Below, piece after piece: positions 35,103 to 46,389 of a DNA stretch of 64,000 nucleotides (within the stretch, counting starts at the first letter, position 1; each line of letters starts with the position of its first letter). A program made the position numbers and the translations under genes. The notes below the pieces were generated by a model that was not told the DNA's origin, made no database searches, and saw only the letters and a list, made by a program, of their open reading frames with translations. The DNA is from Pseudomonas mosselii (GTDB taxonomy: Bacteria; Pseudomonadota; Gammaproteobacteria; Pseudomonadales; Pseudomonadaceae): positions 1,391,001 through 1,455,000 of the forward strand of contig NZ_CP081966.1 of the NCBI RefSeq assembly GCF_019823065.1, in the 5' to 3' direction.

Positions 35103-35567
35103 ATGCGTAAATCCGCTTTGCTGCTGGCCAGCTTCACCACCGTGTCGCTGCTGCTGGGCGGCTGCCAGTCGTCGCTGACCGGCGACAGCTACTCCCGTGA
35201 TGAGGCCCGCCGCGTGCAGACCGTGCGCATGGGCACCATCGAATCCCTGCGTCCGGTGAAGATCGAAGGCACCAAGACCCCGATTGGCGGTGGCGCCGGC
35301 GCCATCGTCGGTGGCGTCGCCGGTAGCGCCGTCGGCGGAGGCCGAGGCAGCATCGTTGCTGCGGTAATCGGTGCCGTGGCCGGTGGCCTGGCAGGTTCGG
35401 CCGCCGAAGAAGGCCTGACCCGCACCCAGGGCGTCGAGATTACCGTACGTGAAGACGACGGCAGCATGCGCGCCTACGTGCAGCAAGTGCAGCAGAACGA
35501 GATCTTCCGTGTGGGCGAGCGTGTGCGCATCATGACCGTCGATGGCACCAGTCGCGTCACTCACTGA
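35103..35567 (+). CDS. slyB: SlyB-like glycine-zipper outer-membrane lipoprotein
   Basis: A 154-aa lipoprotein with lipobox LGGC, YSRDEARRVQTVRMGTIESL and a Gly-zipper 2TM region (about 60-100, GGGAGAIVGGVAGSAVGGG), followed by a beta domain with VREDDGSMRAYVQ and FRVGERVRIM. This is the SlyB/Pcp (17 kDa surface antigen-like) arrangement. SlyB stabilises outer-membrane proteins under envelope stress in E. coli; in many bacteria slyB is PhoPQ/Mg-controlled, which the sequence here does not show. Followed by a terminator. Confidence 0.9.
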   Translation: MRKSALLLASFTTVSLLLGGCQSSLTGDSYSRDEARRVQTVRMGTIESLRPVKIEGTKTPIGGGAGAIVGGVAGSAVGGGRGSIVAAVIGAVAGGLAGSAAEEGLTRTQGVEITVREDDGSMRAYVQQVQQNEIFRVGERVRIMTVDGTSRVTH

Positions 35568-35580
35568 TCACCGCACAAAA

Positions 35581-35621
35581 GAAACCCCGAACCGGCCTGG
35601 CCTGTTCGGGGTTTTCTTTTG
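35581..35621. terminator. Terminator between the slyB-like and FAD-dehydrogenase genes
   Basis: GAAACCCCGAAC and GTTCGGGGTTTTC form a long stem around an 11-nt loop and end in a T-rich run. It serves both convergent genes. Confidence 0.9.
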
Positions 35622-35638
35622 CTTGCCCTGCAGTGGGA

Positions 35639-37246
35639 TTACAGGCCGAGCATGTCCCGCGCCACCGCCTCGGCGATGCGGATGCCATCCACGCCCGCTG
35701 ACAGAATGCCACCAGCGTAGCCCGCACCTTCACCCGCCGGGAACAAGCCCCTGAGGTTGAGGCTCTGGAAGCTGGCATCACGGGTGATGCGCAGCGGCGA
35801 GGAGGTGCGGGTCTCGATGCCGGTCAGCACTGCGTCATGCAGGTTGTAGCCCTTGATCTGGCGGTCGAAGGCCGGCAGCGCCTCACGAATCGCCTCGATG
35901 GCGAAGTCCGGCAGGCTCGGGGCCAGGTCGCCCAGGGTCACGCCCGGCTTGTAGGACGGCTCGACGCTGCCCAGCGCGGTGGACGGACGGCCGGCGACGA
36001 AGTCACCCACCAACTGCGCCGGTGCCTGGTAGTTGCTGCCGCCCATCACGTAGGCATGGGCCTCCAGGCGTTCCTGCAGCTCGATGCCAGCCAGTGGGCC
36101 GCCCGGGTAGTCGCGCTCGGGGTCGATACCGACGACGATGCCGGAGTTGGCGTTGCGCTCATTGCGTGAGTACTGGCTCATGCCGTTGGTGACCACGCGC
36201 CCCGGTTCGCTGGTGGCGGCGACCACGGTGCCGCCCGGGCACATGCAGAAGCTATAGACTGAACGGCCATTCTTGGCGTGGTGCACCAGCTTGTAGTCGG
36301 CGGCGCCGAGCTTAGGGTGGCCGGCGTACTTGCCCAGGCGCGCCTTGTCGATCAGCGACTGCGGGTGTTCGATACGGAAACCGACCGAGAACGGCTTGGC
36401 TTCCATGAACACGCCTTTGGCGTGGAGCATGCGGAAGGTGTCGCGGGCGCTGTGACCCAAGGCAAGGACCACATGGCGCGAGTGCAACTGTTCGCCGCTG
36501 TCCAGTACCACGCCTGTGAGCTGTTCGCCGTCGATCAGCAGGTCGGTAACCTTCTGCTCGAAGCGTACCTCACCGCCCAGGGTGATGATTTCTTCGCGCA
36601 TCTTCTCGACCATGCTGGTCAGGCGGAAGGTACCGATGTGCGGCTTGTTGATGTAAAGGATCTCTTCCGGGGCACCGGCCTTGACGAACTCTTCCAGCAC
36701 CTTGCGGCCGTGGTGGTTCGGGTCCTTGATCTGGCTGTACAGCTTGCCGTCGGAGAAGGTGCCGGCGCCGCCTTCGCCGAACTGCACGTTGGACTCGGGG
36801 TTGAGCACGCTCTTGCGCCACAGGCCCCAGGTGTCCTTGGTGCGCTGGCGCACTTCCTTGCCGCGTTCCAGCACGATCGGCTTGAAGCCCATCTGCGCCA
36901 GGACCAGCCCGGCGAAGATGCCGCAGGGGCCGAAGCCGACCACGATCGGGCGCGCAGACAGCTCGGCCGGGGCCTGGCCGACGAACTTGTAGCTGACGTC
37001 CGGGGCCACGCTGATCTTGCCGTCGTCTTCAAAGCGGCGCAGCAGTTCGTCTTCGTTGCTGGTTTCAAGGTCGATGGTGTAGATGAACAGCAGCTCGCTG
37101 TTCTTCTTGCGCGCATCGTAGCTGCGCTTGAACAGGGTGAAACCGAGCAGTTGCTCATCGCTGATGCCCAGGCGCTGGACGATGGCGGCGCGCAGCTCGT
37201 CGTCGGAGTGGTCCAGGGGCAGCTTCAGTTCGGTGATTCGTAGCAT
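35639..37246 (-). CDS. FAD-dependent dehydrogenase (COG2509 type)
   Basis: A 535-aa flavoprotein. An N-terminal domain of about 90 residues (MLRITELKLPLDHSDDEL) precedes the FAD-binding GFGPCGIFAGLVLAQMGF dinucleotide motif near residue 105, then FGEGGAGTFSDGKL, a signature of this group, and a C-terminal LRGLFPAGEGAGYAGGILSA with the GD-type FAD motif. The enzymatic role is unknown. Related proteins are widely conserved as uncharacterised NAD(P)/FAD-dependent oxidoreductases. I take the ATG at 37246; an ATG at 37270 would add eight residues. Confidence 0.9.
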   Translation of the reverse strand: MLRITELKLPLDHSDDELRAAIVQRLGISDEQLLGFTLFKRSYDARKKNSELLFIYTIDLETSNEDELLRRFEDDGKISVAPDVSYKFVGQAPAELSARPIVVGFGPCGIFAGLVLAQMGFKPIVLERGKEVRQRTKDTWGLWRKSVLNPESNVQFGEGGAGTFSDGKLYSQIKDPNHHGRKVLEEFVKAGAPEEILYINKPHIGTFRLTSMVEKMREEIITLGGEVRFEQKVTDLLIDGEQLTGVVLDSGEQLHSRHVVLALGHSARDTFRMLHAKGVFMEAKPFSVGFRIEHPQSLIDKARLGKYAGHPKLGAADYKLVHHAKNGRSVYSFCMCPGGTVVAATSEPGRVVTNGMSQYSRNERNANSGIVVGIDPERDYPGGPLAGIELQERLEAHAYVMGGSNYQAPAQLVGDFVAGRPSTALGSVEPSYKPGVTLGDLAPSLPDFAIEAIREALPAFDRQIKGYNLHDAVLTGIETRTSSPLRITRDASFQSLNLRGLFPAGEGAGYAGGILSAGVDGIRIAEAVARDMLGL

Positions 37247-37349
37247 GGCAGGGTCCAGTATCCCGGCCATGGGCGGCCGGCGGCTTTACACAAACCGCCA
37301 AGTATAAGCTGTTAGCCGCCCCGACTGGCAGGATAAAAGTGCCCGGCGA

Positions 37350-38027
37350 TCAGAGGTCGCGGGCGCCACCGTAGTAGGCGCAGCCCTGCAGGGTCTTGCC
37401 GTCGATGCGCAGCTCGGCCTTGAGGTGGCGGATGGCACCGGTGGCGCCGTCGACGCAGCGCTGCGGCGCGACCCATAGCTCGACGCGCTGGCCATTGGCT
37501 TCGCTGGACAAGCTCAGGCCGCCGCCGGGCATTTCCTCCTCCAGGTAAGGCAGCGGCAGCGGGTCCTGGCCGATGCGGTTGAGCACCATGCCCTTGCCAC
37601 TGGCCTTGATGTCCCAGTCCGGTTCATGGCCGCCGGCACGCAGGGTCAGCTGCTTGAAATTCGGGTCTTCGCAGCCACTGTATTCGGAGGTTTCCAGTCG
37701 GTACAGACGGGTCACGTCGAGCTGGCCGTCGCTGCCGGCCTGCTTGCTGCCGGTCATGCGCGCGCGGACGTCGGCGAACAGTTTGTCACCGGCGTCGTCG
37801 GCCAGGTTGGCGGCTTCCTGCAGGATGCCGGTGGCGGCGACGTCGTTGACGATGAAGCGACGGCTTTCGCTGCAGGGCTTGAACAGCAGATGACCGCCGG
37901 CCGCGCTCAGCTCGCCTTGCATGCGGGTGGTGCCCAGGTTCGGGTCGACCGGTTTTTCGGCCAGCATCTGGCAGCCGGCGAACAGCGGCAGCAAGGCGGT
38001 GAGCAACAGTGAAGGGGTGAGGCGCAT
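37350..38027 (-). CDS. COG3650-like lipoprotein
   Basis: A 225-aa lipoprotein with lipobox FAGC. It has two repeated beta units: RMQGELSAAGGHLLFKPCSES and, later, GCAYYGGARDL at the end, with PDWDIKASGKGMVLNRIG between, as in the COG3650 family of predicted envelope proteins. Three cysteines after the lipobox might form disulfides. Function unknown. ATG at 38027 has GGAG 8 nt upstream. It lies between the flavoprotein gene and the end of the bra operon. Confidence 0.8.
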   Translation of the reverse strand: MRLTPSLLLTALLPLFAGCQMLAEKPVDPNLGTTRMQGELSAAGGHLLFKPCSESRRFIVNDVAATGILQEAANLADDAGDKLFADVRARMTGSKQAGSDGQLDVTRLYRLETSEYSGCEDPNFKQLTLRAGGHEPDWDIKASGKGMVLNRIGQDPLPLPYLEEEMPGGGLSLSSEANGQRVELWVAPQRCVDGATGAIRHLKAELRIDGKTLQGCAYYGGARDL

Positions 38028-38111
38028 GGGGCGTGCTCCGGGAGACGTTGCAAAAGAGCTGGCCACGTTACGCAGGGTGCGCAGGTATCACAAGGGCCTC
38101 ATCGAGGGGCA

Positions 38112-38136
38112 AGAAAAAAGGGCCCGAAGGCCCTTT
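38112..38136 (-). terminator. Terminator of the bra operon
   Basis: On the minus strand AAAGGGCC, a 4-nt loop, GGCCCTTT and a T-run follow braG directly. Confidence 0.88.
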
Positions 38137-38142
38137 GATCAT

Positions 38143-38844
<702 letters not shown>

Positions 38845-39608
38845 TTACGCCTCCCCCAGGTAGGCCTTGATCACATCAGGGTTGCCGCGAATCTCTTCCG
38901 GCGTGCCATCGGCCAGGGGCGTGCCCTGGTTGATCACCACGATGTGGTCGGAAATGCTCATCACCAGTTTCATGTCGTGCTCGATCAGCAGCACGGTCAC
39001 GTTGTGGGATTCGCGCAGGTAGGCGATGAGGGCCTTGAGGTCCTCGGTCTCCTTGGGGTTCAGGCCGGCGGCCGGTTCGTCGAGCATGATGATCCGCGGT
39101 TGGGTCATCATGCAGCGGGCGATTTCCAGGCGCCGCTGCTGGCCGTAGGCGAGGGTGCCGGCGGTACGGTTGGCGAACTCGGTCAGGTTGACCTTCTCCA
39201 GCCAGTACTGCGCGCGCTCCATGGCCTCCTTCTCGCTGCGACGGAAGCCCGGGGTCTTGAACAGGCCGGCGAAGAAGTTGGTGTTCAGATGGCGGTGCTG
39301 GGCGATCAGCAGGTTTTCCAGCGCGGTCATTTCCTTGAACAGGCGCACGTTCTGGAAGGTCCGCACCACGCCCTTGCGGGCGATCTGATGGCCGGCCAGG
39401 CCCTGGATCGGCTGGCCGTCGAGCAGGATGGTGCCGCCGCTGGGCTTGTAGAAGCCGGTGAGGCAGTTGAACACGGTGGTCTTGCCGGCGCCGTTCGGGC
39501 CGATCAACGCCACCACTTGTTTTTCCTTGACGGTCAGGCCCACGCCGTTGACCGCCAACAAGCCGCCGAAGCGCATGCTCAGGCCGCTGACTTGCAGAAT
39601 TTCGCGGC

Positions 39609-39612
<4 letters not shown>
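38845..39612 (-). CDS. braF: Branched-chain amino acid ABC transporter ATPase BraF/LivG
   Basis: A 255-aa ATPase subunit with Walker [10 protein letters not shown], the LivG-type insertion around [13 protein letters not shown], signature [13 protein letters not shown] and Walker [14 protein letters not shown]. The start overlaps the braE stop by 4 bp. LivG-type subunits carry the BCA_ABC_TP_C extension seen at the C terminus ([10 protein letters not shown]). Confidence 0.96.
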
Positions 39613-41785
<2,173 letters not shown>

Positions 41786-41972
41786 TACAGCGCTCCTAAA
41801 AACCTGATTTGCATTTCTCTGGCGGGGGATGACCCCGGCCCATGTTCTCGTGGTCTACGCCACGTGATCTTGTGCGGGCACAACCAGGAAACCGCGGGTG
41901 ACGGTTTTAAGATTTTCAGGTGAACCGGCTCCCGGATCACGGGAATCAGGTCCATAGAACCTCGTAAAACAA

Positions 41973-41997
41973 AGCCCACTGCTCGCACAGTGGGCTT
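41973..41997 (-). terminator. Attenuating terminator between braC and braD
   Basis: On the minus strand AGCCCACTG, a 6-nt loop, CAGTGGGCT then TTTGTTTT. A partial terminator here would make the binding protein more abundant than the membrane subunits, a common design in such operons. Confidence 0.8.
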
Positions 41998-42021
41998 CTC
42001 GGTCAGCTATTAGTCACGCAG

Positions 42022-43137
42022 TTACTGAGGGGAGACTTCGGTCTTCGGCTTGCCGAAGTGCCATTCGTAGACCACGAACTTGAAGTCCTTCAGGTCGCCT
42101 TTCTCATCGTAGGACAGGTCGCCGGTCGGGGTCTTGAAGGTACCGGCGTGGATGGCGGTAGCCACCTTGTCGGTGTCTTCGGACTTGGCGGCCTTGATGC
42201 CTTCGGCGATCAGCTGGACAGCCGAATAGGCCGGGAACACGAACGGACCGCTCGGGTCCTTGCCGTCGGCCTTGATGGCGTCGACGATGGCCTTGTTCGC
42301 AGGGTCGGCGTCGAACGATTTCGGCAGGGTGACCAGCAGGCCTTCGGAGGCATTCTGGGCGATCTGCGAGATGGAGTCGTTACCCACGCCTTCCGGACCC
42401 ATGAACTTGGCCTTCAGGCCCTTCTCTTGCGCCTGGCGCAGGATCAGGCCCAGCTCCGGGTGGTAGCCGCCGTAGTAGACGAAGTCGACGTTGTTCTGCT
42501 TGAGCTTCTGGATGATCGAGGAGAAGTCCTTGTCACCGGCGTTCAGGCCTTCGAAGACGGCGACCTTGGTGCCTTTCTTCTCGAGGGTGGTCTTGACCGC
42601 GGTGGCGATGCCTTCGCCGTACTGCTGCTTGTCGTGCAGGACCGCAACGACCTTCGGCTTGACGTGGTCGGCGATGTAGTTGCCGGCGGCCGGGCCCTGG
42701 GCGCTGTCCAGGCCGATGGTGCGGAAGACCATCTTGTAGCCACGGCTGGTGATGTCCGGGGAGGTGGCGGCGGGGGTGATCATGATCACGCCTTCGTCTT
42801 CGTAGATGTCGGACGCAGGCTGGGTGGAGCTGGAGCAGAGGTGGCCGATCACGTACTTGACGCCATCGTTGACCACTTTGTTGGCGACGGCCACGGCCTG
42901 TTTAGGGTCGCACGCGTCGTCGTATTCCTTGGCTTCGAGCATCTTGCCATCGACGCCGCCCTTGGCGTTGATGTCCTTGATGGCCTGTTTGGCGCCGACG
43001 AACTGCATGTCGCCGTACTGGGTCACCGGCCCGGTCTTGGGACCGGCGATGCCGATCTTGATGGTGTCGGCGGCAAACGAATGGCTGGCGACTCCGGCCA
43101 GAACCATCGCGGCAAACAGCTTGGAAATCTTGATCAT
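42022..43137 (-). CDS. braC: Branched-chain amino acid binding protein BraC
   Basis: A 371-aa periplasmic binding protein. The signal peptide MIKISKLFAAMVLAGVASHSFA is cut before ADTIKIGIAGP. The Peripla_BP_6 domain shows GAKQAIKDINAKGGVDGK and YVIGHLCSSSTQPASDIYEDEGV, characteristic of LIV-binding proteins, whose ligand pocket uses the Ser/Thr stretch. First gene of the bra operon, followed by an attenuating terminator. Confidence 0.97.
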   Translation of the reverse strand: MIKISKLFAAMVLAGVASHSFAADTIKIGIAGPKTGPVTQYGDMQFVGAKQAIKDINAKGGVDGKMLEAKEYDDACDPKQAVAVANKVVNDGVKYVIGHLCSSSTQPASDIYEDEGVIMITPAATSPDITSRGYKMVFRTIGLDSAQGPAAGNYIADHVKPKVVAVLHDKQQYGEGIATAVKTTLEKKGTKVAVFEGLNAGDKDFSSIIQKLKQNNVDFVYYGGYHPELGLILRQAQEKGLKAKFMGPEGVGNDSISQIAQNASEGLLVTLPKSFDADPANKAIVDAIKADGKDPSGPFVFPAYSAVQLIAEGIKAAKSEDTDKVATAIHAGTFKTPTGDLSYDEKGDLKDFKFVVYEWHFGKPKTEVSPQ

Positions 43138-43495
43138 AGTGCTCCACTCATTCTGTTGTAATTCTTATAGTCCTGAGGCCAGGGCTACAGACCGGGCGGG
43201 ATCTACGGCCTGGCTACGCCATGCCGTGAGCCCACCTTCCCCCGGAACATGTCCCGGAACTGTACCGGTACAGTGTAGAGCGCCGTCCGAGCGCTTGAAA
43301 AGCGGGCGAAAAGCGTCTGTTTCGAGGGGTGTCGCCTGGTCGACATAAAGATACAGAAAAGCGCCATCACTTTGCCGGTATCCGCGGCCCGCCCCCACAA
43401 GTTCGGGCCTGATCGACCAAATTACGTATTTGAAACCAGGTTTTTCTGCAAAAATGCCGGCCTTTTTGTTGGACGATCTTTGCGCAGGTAGACCC
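43138..43495. other. Divergent promoter region of braC and the DUF2288 gene
   Basis: 358 bases with no supported gene. It contains the braC leader and presumably its promoter, plus the promoter of the DUF2288 gene near 43420-43470, where AT content rises. CCCCGGAACATGTCCCGGAA around 43240 and ACTGTACCGGTACAGTG at 43258-43274 are palindromic and could be operators; the second is a 17-nt near-perfect palindrome. Confidence 0.5.
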
Positions 43496-43801
43496 ATGAC
43501 AGATCAAGTAAGCACCCTCTATGCCAAATTGCTCGGCGAGACCGCCGTCATCGAGTGGAAAGCCCTGGAGCGTTTCTGGGCCAAGGGTGACCTGATTTGG
43601 GTCGACCCCAGCCTCGACCTGATCACCGTTGCCGAGGCGATGGCCGAGAATCGCAGCGAGATCTTCGCCAAGTGGCGTAATGATGGCATTGTCGGAGCGG
43701 TGTCTGCTGAGCAGGCGCTCGACCTGCAAACCCGCGATCCAGAGATCTGGGCGGTGGTGGTTTCGCCGTTCATCGTGATCCAGGCGAAGAAAACGGAATA
43801 A
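43496..43801 (+). CDS. DUF2288 family protein
   Basis: A 101-aa cytoplasmic protein. LYAKLLGETAVIEWKALERFW, KGDLIWVDPSLDLI and PEIWAVVVSPFIVIQ match the DUF2288 family, which is common in Proteobacteria and cyanobacteria and has no known function. Divergent from braC, as in other Pseudomonas. Confidence 0.9.
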   Translation: MTDQVSTLYAKLLGETAVIEWKALERFWAKGDLIWVDPSLDLITVAEAMAENRSEIFAKWRNDGIVGAVSAEQALDLQTRDPEIWAVVVSPFIVIQAKKTE

Positions 43802-43948
43802 GCACGTGCTTTTTTAGTGCGCAAAAACGCGCATACGCCTCGTGATGGTGCGCGTTGACGCTCACGTAAGGTGGAAGTTGGTAACAGTGGCGGGGTGATT
43901 TGGCGGGGCGGTAACAGTTTACGGCATGCGTAATACGCCGCCGAAATG

Positions 43949-44007
43949 ATCGCGGGGCAAGCCCGCTCCCACGAAGCCTCCTCGTGGGAGCGGGCTTGCC
44001 CCGCGAT
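43949..44007. repeat. Perfect REP inverted pair
   Basis: Two 26-bp arms (43949-43974 and 43982-44007) are exact complements separated by only 7 bp. It lies at the 3' end of the tubulin-like gene and would form a very stable hairpin in that transcript, protecting or terminating it. Confidence 0.9.
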
Positions 44008-44012
44008 GGTTT

Positions 44013-46196
44013 TCAGTAGTCCACGCGCCCGGTATGGCTGTTCAGCGAAATCACCCGGGTCTTGCCGATGCGATGGCGGAAGATCTCGCGCAGGTACTTC
44101 ACTGCCTTCTTCACGCACTCGCGCGACAGGCGGATATCGTTGATCGAGACGAAGCGGCTCTTGTCGTTGATCAGCTCGCGGTATTTCTTCTCGTACATCG
44201 GCTTGATCGCGTACCAGTTGGTGTCGAGGATCTTCGCCGGGTTCTCGAACTCGTTGAGCAGGTCGTCGATGCTGTCTTCATCGAAGTGCTCGCTGGTGAT
44301 GAACTCCAGGATCGCGTTGTCCATGGTGTCGTCGAAGCGGTACGGGTTGCGCGCGAAGCAGCGCTTGATGAACGCCACGATCAGGGTCAGGAAGTCGTCC
44401 GACAGGCAAGGGCTCTTGGCGATCAGGGTGGTCAGTGACAGGTTGGCCGAGGCGCCGATCACCAACGCGTAGCGCTTGAGCGTGGTGTTGGGGAACAGGC
44501 TGTTGAGGTGGGTCTTGAGCCGGTTCAGGTCCATGTACGACAGCTTGTAGTCCTTGGGCAGGGAGACGATCGACACCACCGACGAGCAGTTCTTGAAGAA
44601 GTGCAGGTCGTGCAGGGCCGCGGCGTCGTAGCCCGAGGCCTGGTACTGCTCCAGCGCGGCGCGGTAGCGGCGCGACTCGATCGGCAGCAGGCTGATGCCC
44701 TCGATGGCCTGAGTCTGCTTGTTGAAATGCGGCAGGTCGATGGAGCGGAAGAACAGGTCGTCGATATCCAGGCGCGGCTGCTCGCGCTCGAACACCTTGA
44801 ACTTGTCCGACCCTGCCGGTGGCACTTCCGGCACCACCGATTCGGCGTAGGCGATGGCCACGGGGCCGGCCAGGCTCATGAACAGGTCGTTGGCGTCCAG
44901 GCGAATGGTCTCGCCGATGTCGATGCCGGCGCGACGGAAGTAGTTCTGGTCGTAGTCGGTGGTCACCGCCTGGGCGGTGAGGATGTTGAAAATCTGCTGG
45001 GAGATGTACTGGTTGGCGTGCTTCTCCATGGCGTTGACGTCGATGTTCTGGATCGTGCCGTCATCGCTCTCCTCGGCGTAGCGCATGATGTCGTTGGAGA
45101 TCAGCATCATCGCGTTCCATGGGCGGATACGGCCCATGACGCTGGCTTCGCTGCTGTCTTCATTGTCGAAGTTGTACGAGAAGTCCCATTCCTCCGACAG
45201 GTATTTGCATAGCAGGCGTCCGGCGTTGATGTGCAGCGCCTCGGACATTTCGCTGCGGTGGTCGGAGGCGTTGGGCAGCACGCAGATGCCGCTGGTGAAG
45301 ATCGGCTCGAAGACGAACGAGTGCCCGCTCTTGCCGTCGTTCTCGTCGGCCGGCTTGGTGTCGAAGGTCTTGTTCATGTACGAGTACTGCTGGGCCAGGC
45401 CGAATTCCGAGGCCATCCCTGAACCTGTGCCGCCGCCGGCGCTGAAGATGTAGAAGTACAGGCGCGACTGGTTGGCCTTGATGCCGCAGGAGTCGATCAG
45501 GTACGAGTGGATCAGTTTCCAGTCGGCACTGGAGAAGCGCTGGGTGTCCTTGTTGAGGATGATCTTGGCCAGGTACTGGCCAAGGATCGGCGCGTTACCG
45601 GCACCCCCGGCATGCACCTCGGACAGGTCCATGATCTTCATCTTGCTGTAGTCACGCAGGAAGCCGCCACGCTCGCCCTTGCGCGAGAAGCGGATGCGCC
45701 CGGCGATGTCCTTGTCCAGGTCGCCCAGCATCACCAGCGGCTCGACCAGGAACACCGGCTTGGCGGCCTTGTTCTGCACCAGGCGCAGGTTCTGGCGGAT
45801 CCAGCGCGCCGGGCTGTAGCCTGCTTCACCCTTGAAGCGGTCCTCGTTGTTGTACTCATTGAGGAAGAAGGTGCGGGCGTTGTATACCAGTTCCGCCACG
45901 TCCAGGGCGATGTTCGAGCCGCAGCGGCCCAGGCCAATCAGGCACACCGACGGGAACTGCTGCTCCAGGCGCAGCTGGTCCTCGTCCTCCACGTGCAGGT
46001 TCGGCGGAAACACCAGGTCGCGCAGGCCGTCGAGGTTGTCGAGGATGCGCTGGATGTCCTGCTCGGTGAAGTACAGGTACTGCTGCGCCGGCATGCTGCG
46101 GGCGGCGGGAAGGTCTCGAGCACTGCCGGCAGTCAGCGAAGTGGGGCTGAGGGTCGGCTCGGGGACCGCATTGGCAGAAGTGTTCGTAGAGGTCAT
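44013..46196 (-). CDS. Tubulin/FtsZ-like GTPase, chromosomal (Tubulin_2 type)
   Basis: A 727-aa protein with the tubulin/FtsZ nucleotide-binding fold. The signature loop GGGTGSG is at residues 254-260 in IFSAGGGTGSGMASEFG. A glycine-rich T1 loop GLGRCGSNI is at 88-96 in VCLIGLGRCGSNIALD, and VHAGGAGNAPI (195-204) is a further nucleotide-side loop. A possible T7 catalytic loop is QNIDVNAMEKH, where the last acidic residue of N-x-D-x-x-D/E is Ala. The protein is about twice the length of FtsZ, with a Ser/Thr/Pro-rich N terminus of about 35 residues and a long alpha-rich C-terminal half. It is not FtsZ or a plasmid TubZ; function unknown. The start at 46196 is a judgment; ATG at 46244 is possible. 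Confidence 0.85.
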   Translation of the reverse strand: MTSTNTSANAVPEPTLSPTSLTAGSARDLPAARSMPAQQYLYFTEQDIQRILDNLDGLRDLVFPPNLHVEDEDQLRLEQQFPSVCLIGLGRCGSNIALDVAELVYNARTFFLNEYNNEDRFKGEAGYSPARWIRQNLRLVQNKAAKPVFLVEPLVMLGDLDKDIAGRIRFSRKGERGGFLRDYSKMKIMDLSEVHAGGAGNAPILGQYLAKIILNKDTQRFSSADWKLIHSYLIDSCGIKANQSRLYFYIFSAGGGTGSGMASEFGLAQQYSYMNKTFDTKPADENDGKSGHSFVFEPIFTSGICVLPNASDHRSEMSEALHINAGRLLCKYLSEEWDFSYNFDNEDSSEASVMGRIRPWNAMMLISNDIMRYAEESDDGTIQNIDVNAMEKHANQYISQQIFNILTAQAVTTDYDQNYFRRAGIDIGETIRLDANDLFMSLAGPVAIAYAESVVPEVPPAGSDKFKVFEREQPRLDIDDLFFRSIDLPHFNKQTQAIEGISLLPIESRRYRAALEQYQASGYDAAALHDLHFFKNCSSVVSIVSLPKDYKLSYMDLNRLKTHLNSLFPNTTLKRYALVIGASANLSLTTLIAKSPCLSDDFLTLIVAFIKRCFARNPYRFDDTMDNAILEFITSEHFDEDSIDDLLNEFENPAKILDTNWYAIKPMYEKKYRELINDKSRFVSINDIRLSRECVKKAVKYLREIFRHRIGKTRVISLNSHTGRVDY

Positions 46197-46389
46197 AGTG
46201 CGCCATTTGCCTGGAGTGGTTGGCTTCCCGGTGATGCATGTCATCTAGCCATCACGGAGAAATTTCGCGACTTTATCAGTGCGTCTTTTTCTTATGCGAT
46301 AGGGGGTTTCCTTAGTCGGACTAAGGTTTTTCCGTTCGCACCCGCATTGCATCGTCCGTTTGTCACGCTTCTTTAATCTGGAGTCGCTC

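Noticed and set aside
44013..46196. Assignment of the tubulin-like protein as FtsZ or plasmid TubZ.
   Set aside because: It is about twice their size, lacks the FtsZ C-terminal peptide, and no plasmid partition genes are nearby.
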